Positions 63,609 to 64,000 of a DNA stretch of 64,000 bases are shown in pieces (the first letter of the stretch is position 1; every line of letters begins with the position of its first letter). The notes below the pieces were generated by a model. That model ran no database searches, was not told the origin of the DNA, and was given only the letters and a program-made list of their open reading frames with translations. Location of the stretch: NCBI GenBank assembly GCA_016795155.1, contig JAEUIE010000015.1:99178-163177 (forward strand), read 5' to 3'. A program made the translations under genes and the position numbers. The stretch is from Planctomycetia bacterium. Lineage in GTDB: Bacteria; Planctomycetota; Planctomycetia; Gemmatales; HRBIN36.

Positions 63609-64000
63609 TCAATAGGAATCGTAAGTGCAGGCACGTTCCAATCGTTTACGTATCCGCTCGCGTATTCGCCGGACTGATCGTTCTGCCCGGTTGAGTTGCT
63701 CACTGATTTCTGTCGCAGTGAAACCTTGCAAACTGAGTTCCAGTACAGAACGCTCATCTTCATCGCTCAGCGACTGAAATAGATCTTCAACAGTTTCAGC
63801 CAGGACAGCAGCTTCCTGTGGGAGTGGATCGCGATCAACCGCAGTCTGCCAGAGTGCCGGCATGCTTGGCTCTGAACCACCTTGCGCCACTTCCCGTGTC
63901 ATATCACGCTTTTCGGTACGGTAATGTGCTGCCCGATCTGCACATTTGCGAACGGTGATCATGGTGAGCAGTCCCCAGAGACTGTCCCAGTTCTGAATTT
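63609..64000 (-). CDS. ECF-like sigma factor, N-terminus cut by window edge
   Basis: The frame is open from the right edge to the stop at 63609. An ATG at 63962 lies inside it, but codons before it (NWDSLWGLLTMITVRKC) continue the conserved region-2 end, so the true start is outside. Region 4 has LSDEDERSVLELSLQGFTAT and EISEQLNRAERSVRRIRERI, a helix-turn-helix. It precedes the WD40 kinase gene on the same strand, repeating the sigma-kinase pairing at 16204-20022. Confidence 0.85.
   Translation of the reverse strand, partial: IQNWDSLWGLLTMITVRKCADRAAHYRTEKRDMTREVAQGGSEPSMPALWQTAVDRDPLPQEAAVLAETVEDLFQSLSDEDERSVLELSLQGFTATEISEQLNRAERSVRRIRERIRKRLERACTYDSY

Noticed and set aside
1..64000. CRISPR array or cas genes
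   Set aside because: No regularly spaced identical repeats of 25-40 bases were seen. The only Cas4-like motif belongs to a RecB-type nuclease without other cas genes.

Overview
The window looks like chromosome of a planctomycete, probably a relative of the Gemmataceae or Pirellulales (inference). The supporting signs are a DUF1549/DUF1553 protein with CXXCH motifs next to a DUF1501 protein, three large membrane Ser/Thr kinases carrying TPR, WD40 or beta-helix-like tails, two ECF sigma genes upstream of kinase genes, and many secreted proteins of unknown role.

Host part 1 (1-27306) holds, in order: a kinase cut by the left edge; two oxidoreductases; a zinc/RHH protein; pdxA; secreted and lipoprotein genes; an amine oxidase and a C69 peptidase; a penicillin-acylase-family hydrolase; a sigma factor plus TPR-kinase pair; thymidine kinase; a PHP-domain protein; and the DUF1553/DUF1501 pair. 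Host part 2 (53069-64000) holds the body of ssrA (tmRNA), tRNA-Gln(CTG), a TPR protein, a flavin monooxygenase plus SDR pair, a PLP decarboxylase, a WD40 kinase, and a sigma factor cut by the right edge.

Between them, 27307-53068 is a roughly 25.7 kb integrated island. A 20-bp direct repeat (TGGAGGCGGCGGGAATCGAA) lies at both ends, and the right copy is the 3' end of ssrA. Every gene is on the plus strand except one HTH repressor near the right end. From left to right the island carries: a start-less ORF; a primase/helicase-tail-like protein and an AAA+ ATPase (probable replication module); an AP2-associated zinc-module protein and a small RHH-like protein; a type I restriction-modification locus with extra genes (hsdR, T5orf172, DUF429, hsdM, YhcG/DUF1016, hsdS, PD-(D/E)XK); a cargo of defence-like proteins (zinc-finger/HEPN-like, Abi_C, and a two-gene cassette of an MG-starting protein plus a QueC-like enzyme with a C-terminal nuclease-like domain); a DUF932/RecB-like processing module; small DNA-binding proteins; and repressor, excisionase and tyrosine recombinase. 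I see no capsid, portal, terminase or conjugation genes, so it is better called a defence island or integrative element than a prophage.

Two observations stand out. First, the start-less 131-codon ORF at the left att site is in frame with the integrase across the shared 20-bp core. The excised circle would therefore encode a 560-residue integrase instead of the 450-residue integrated form, and it would also place the left-end replication genes directly behind the xis-int promoter. Second, the QueC-like gene overlaps (ATGA) an upstream gene whose product begins Met-Gly, which recalls antiphage systems where a QueC-family enzyme acts on a partner protein rather than on tRNA. No gap between genes or RNA genes exceeds 300 bases.
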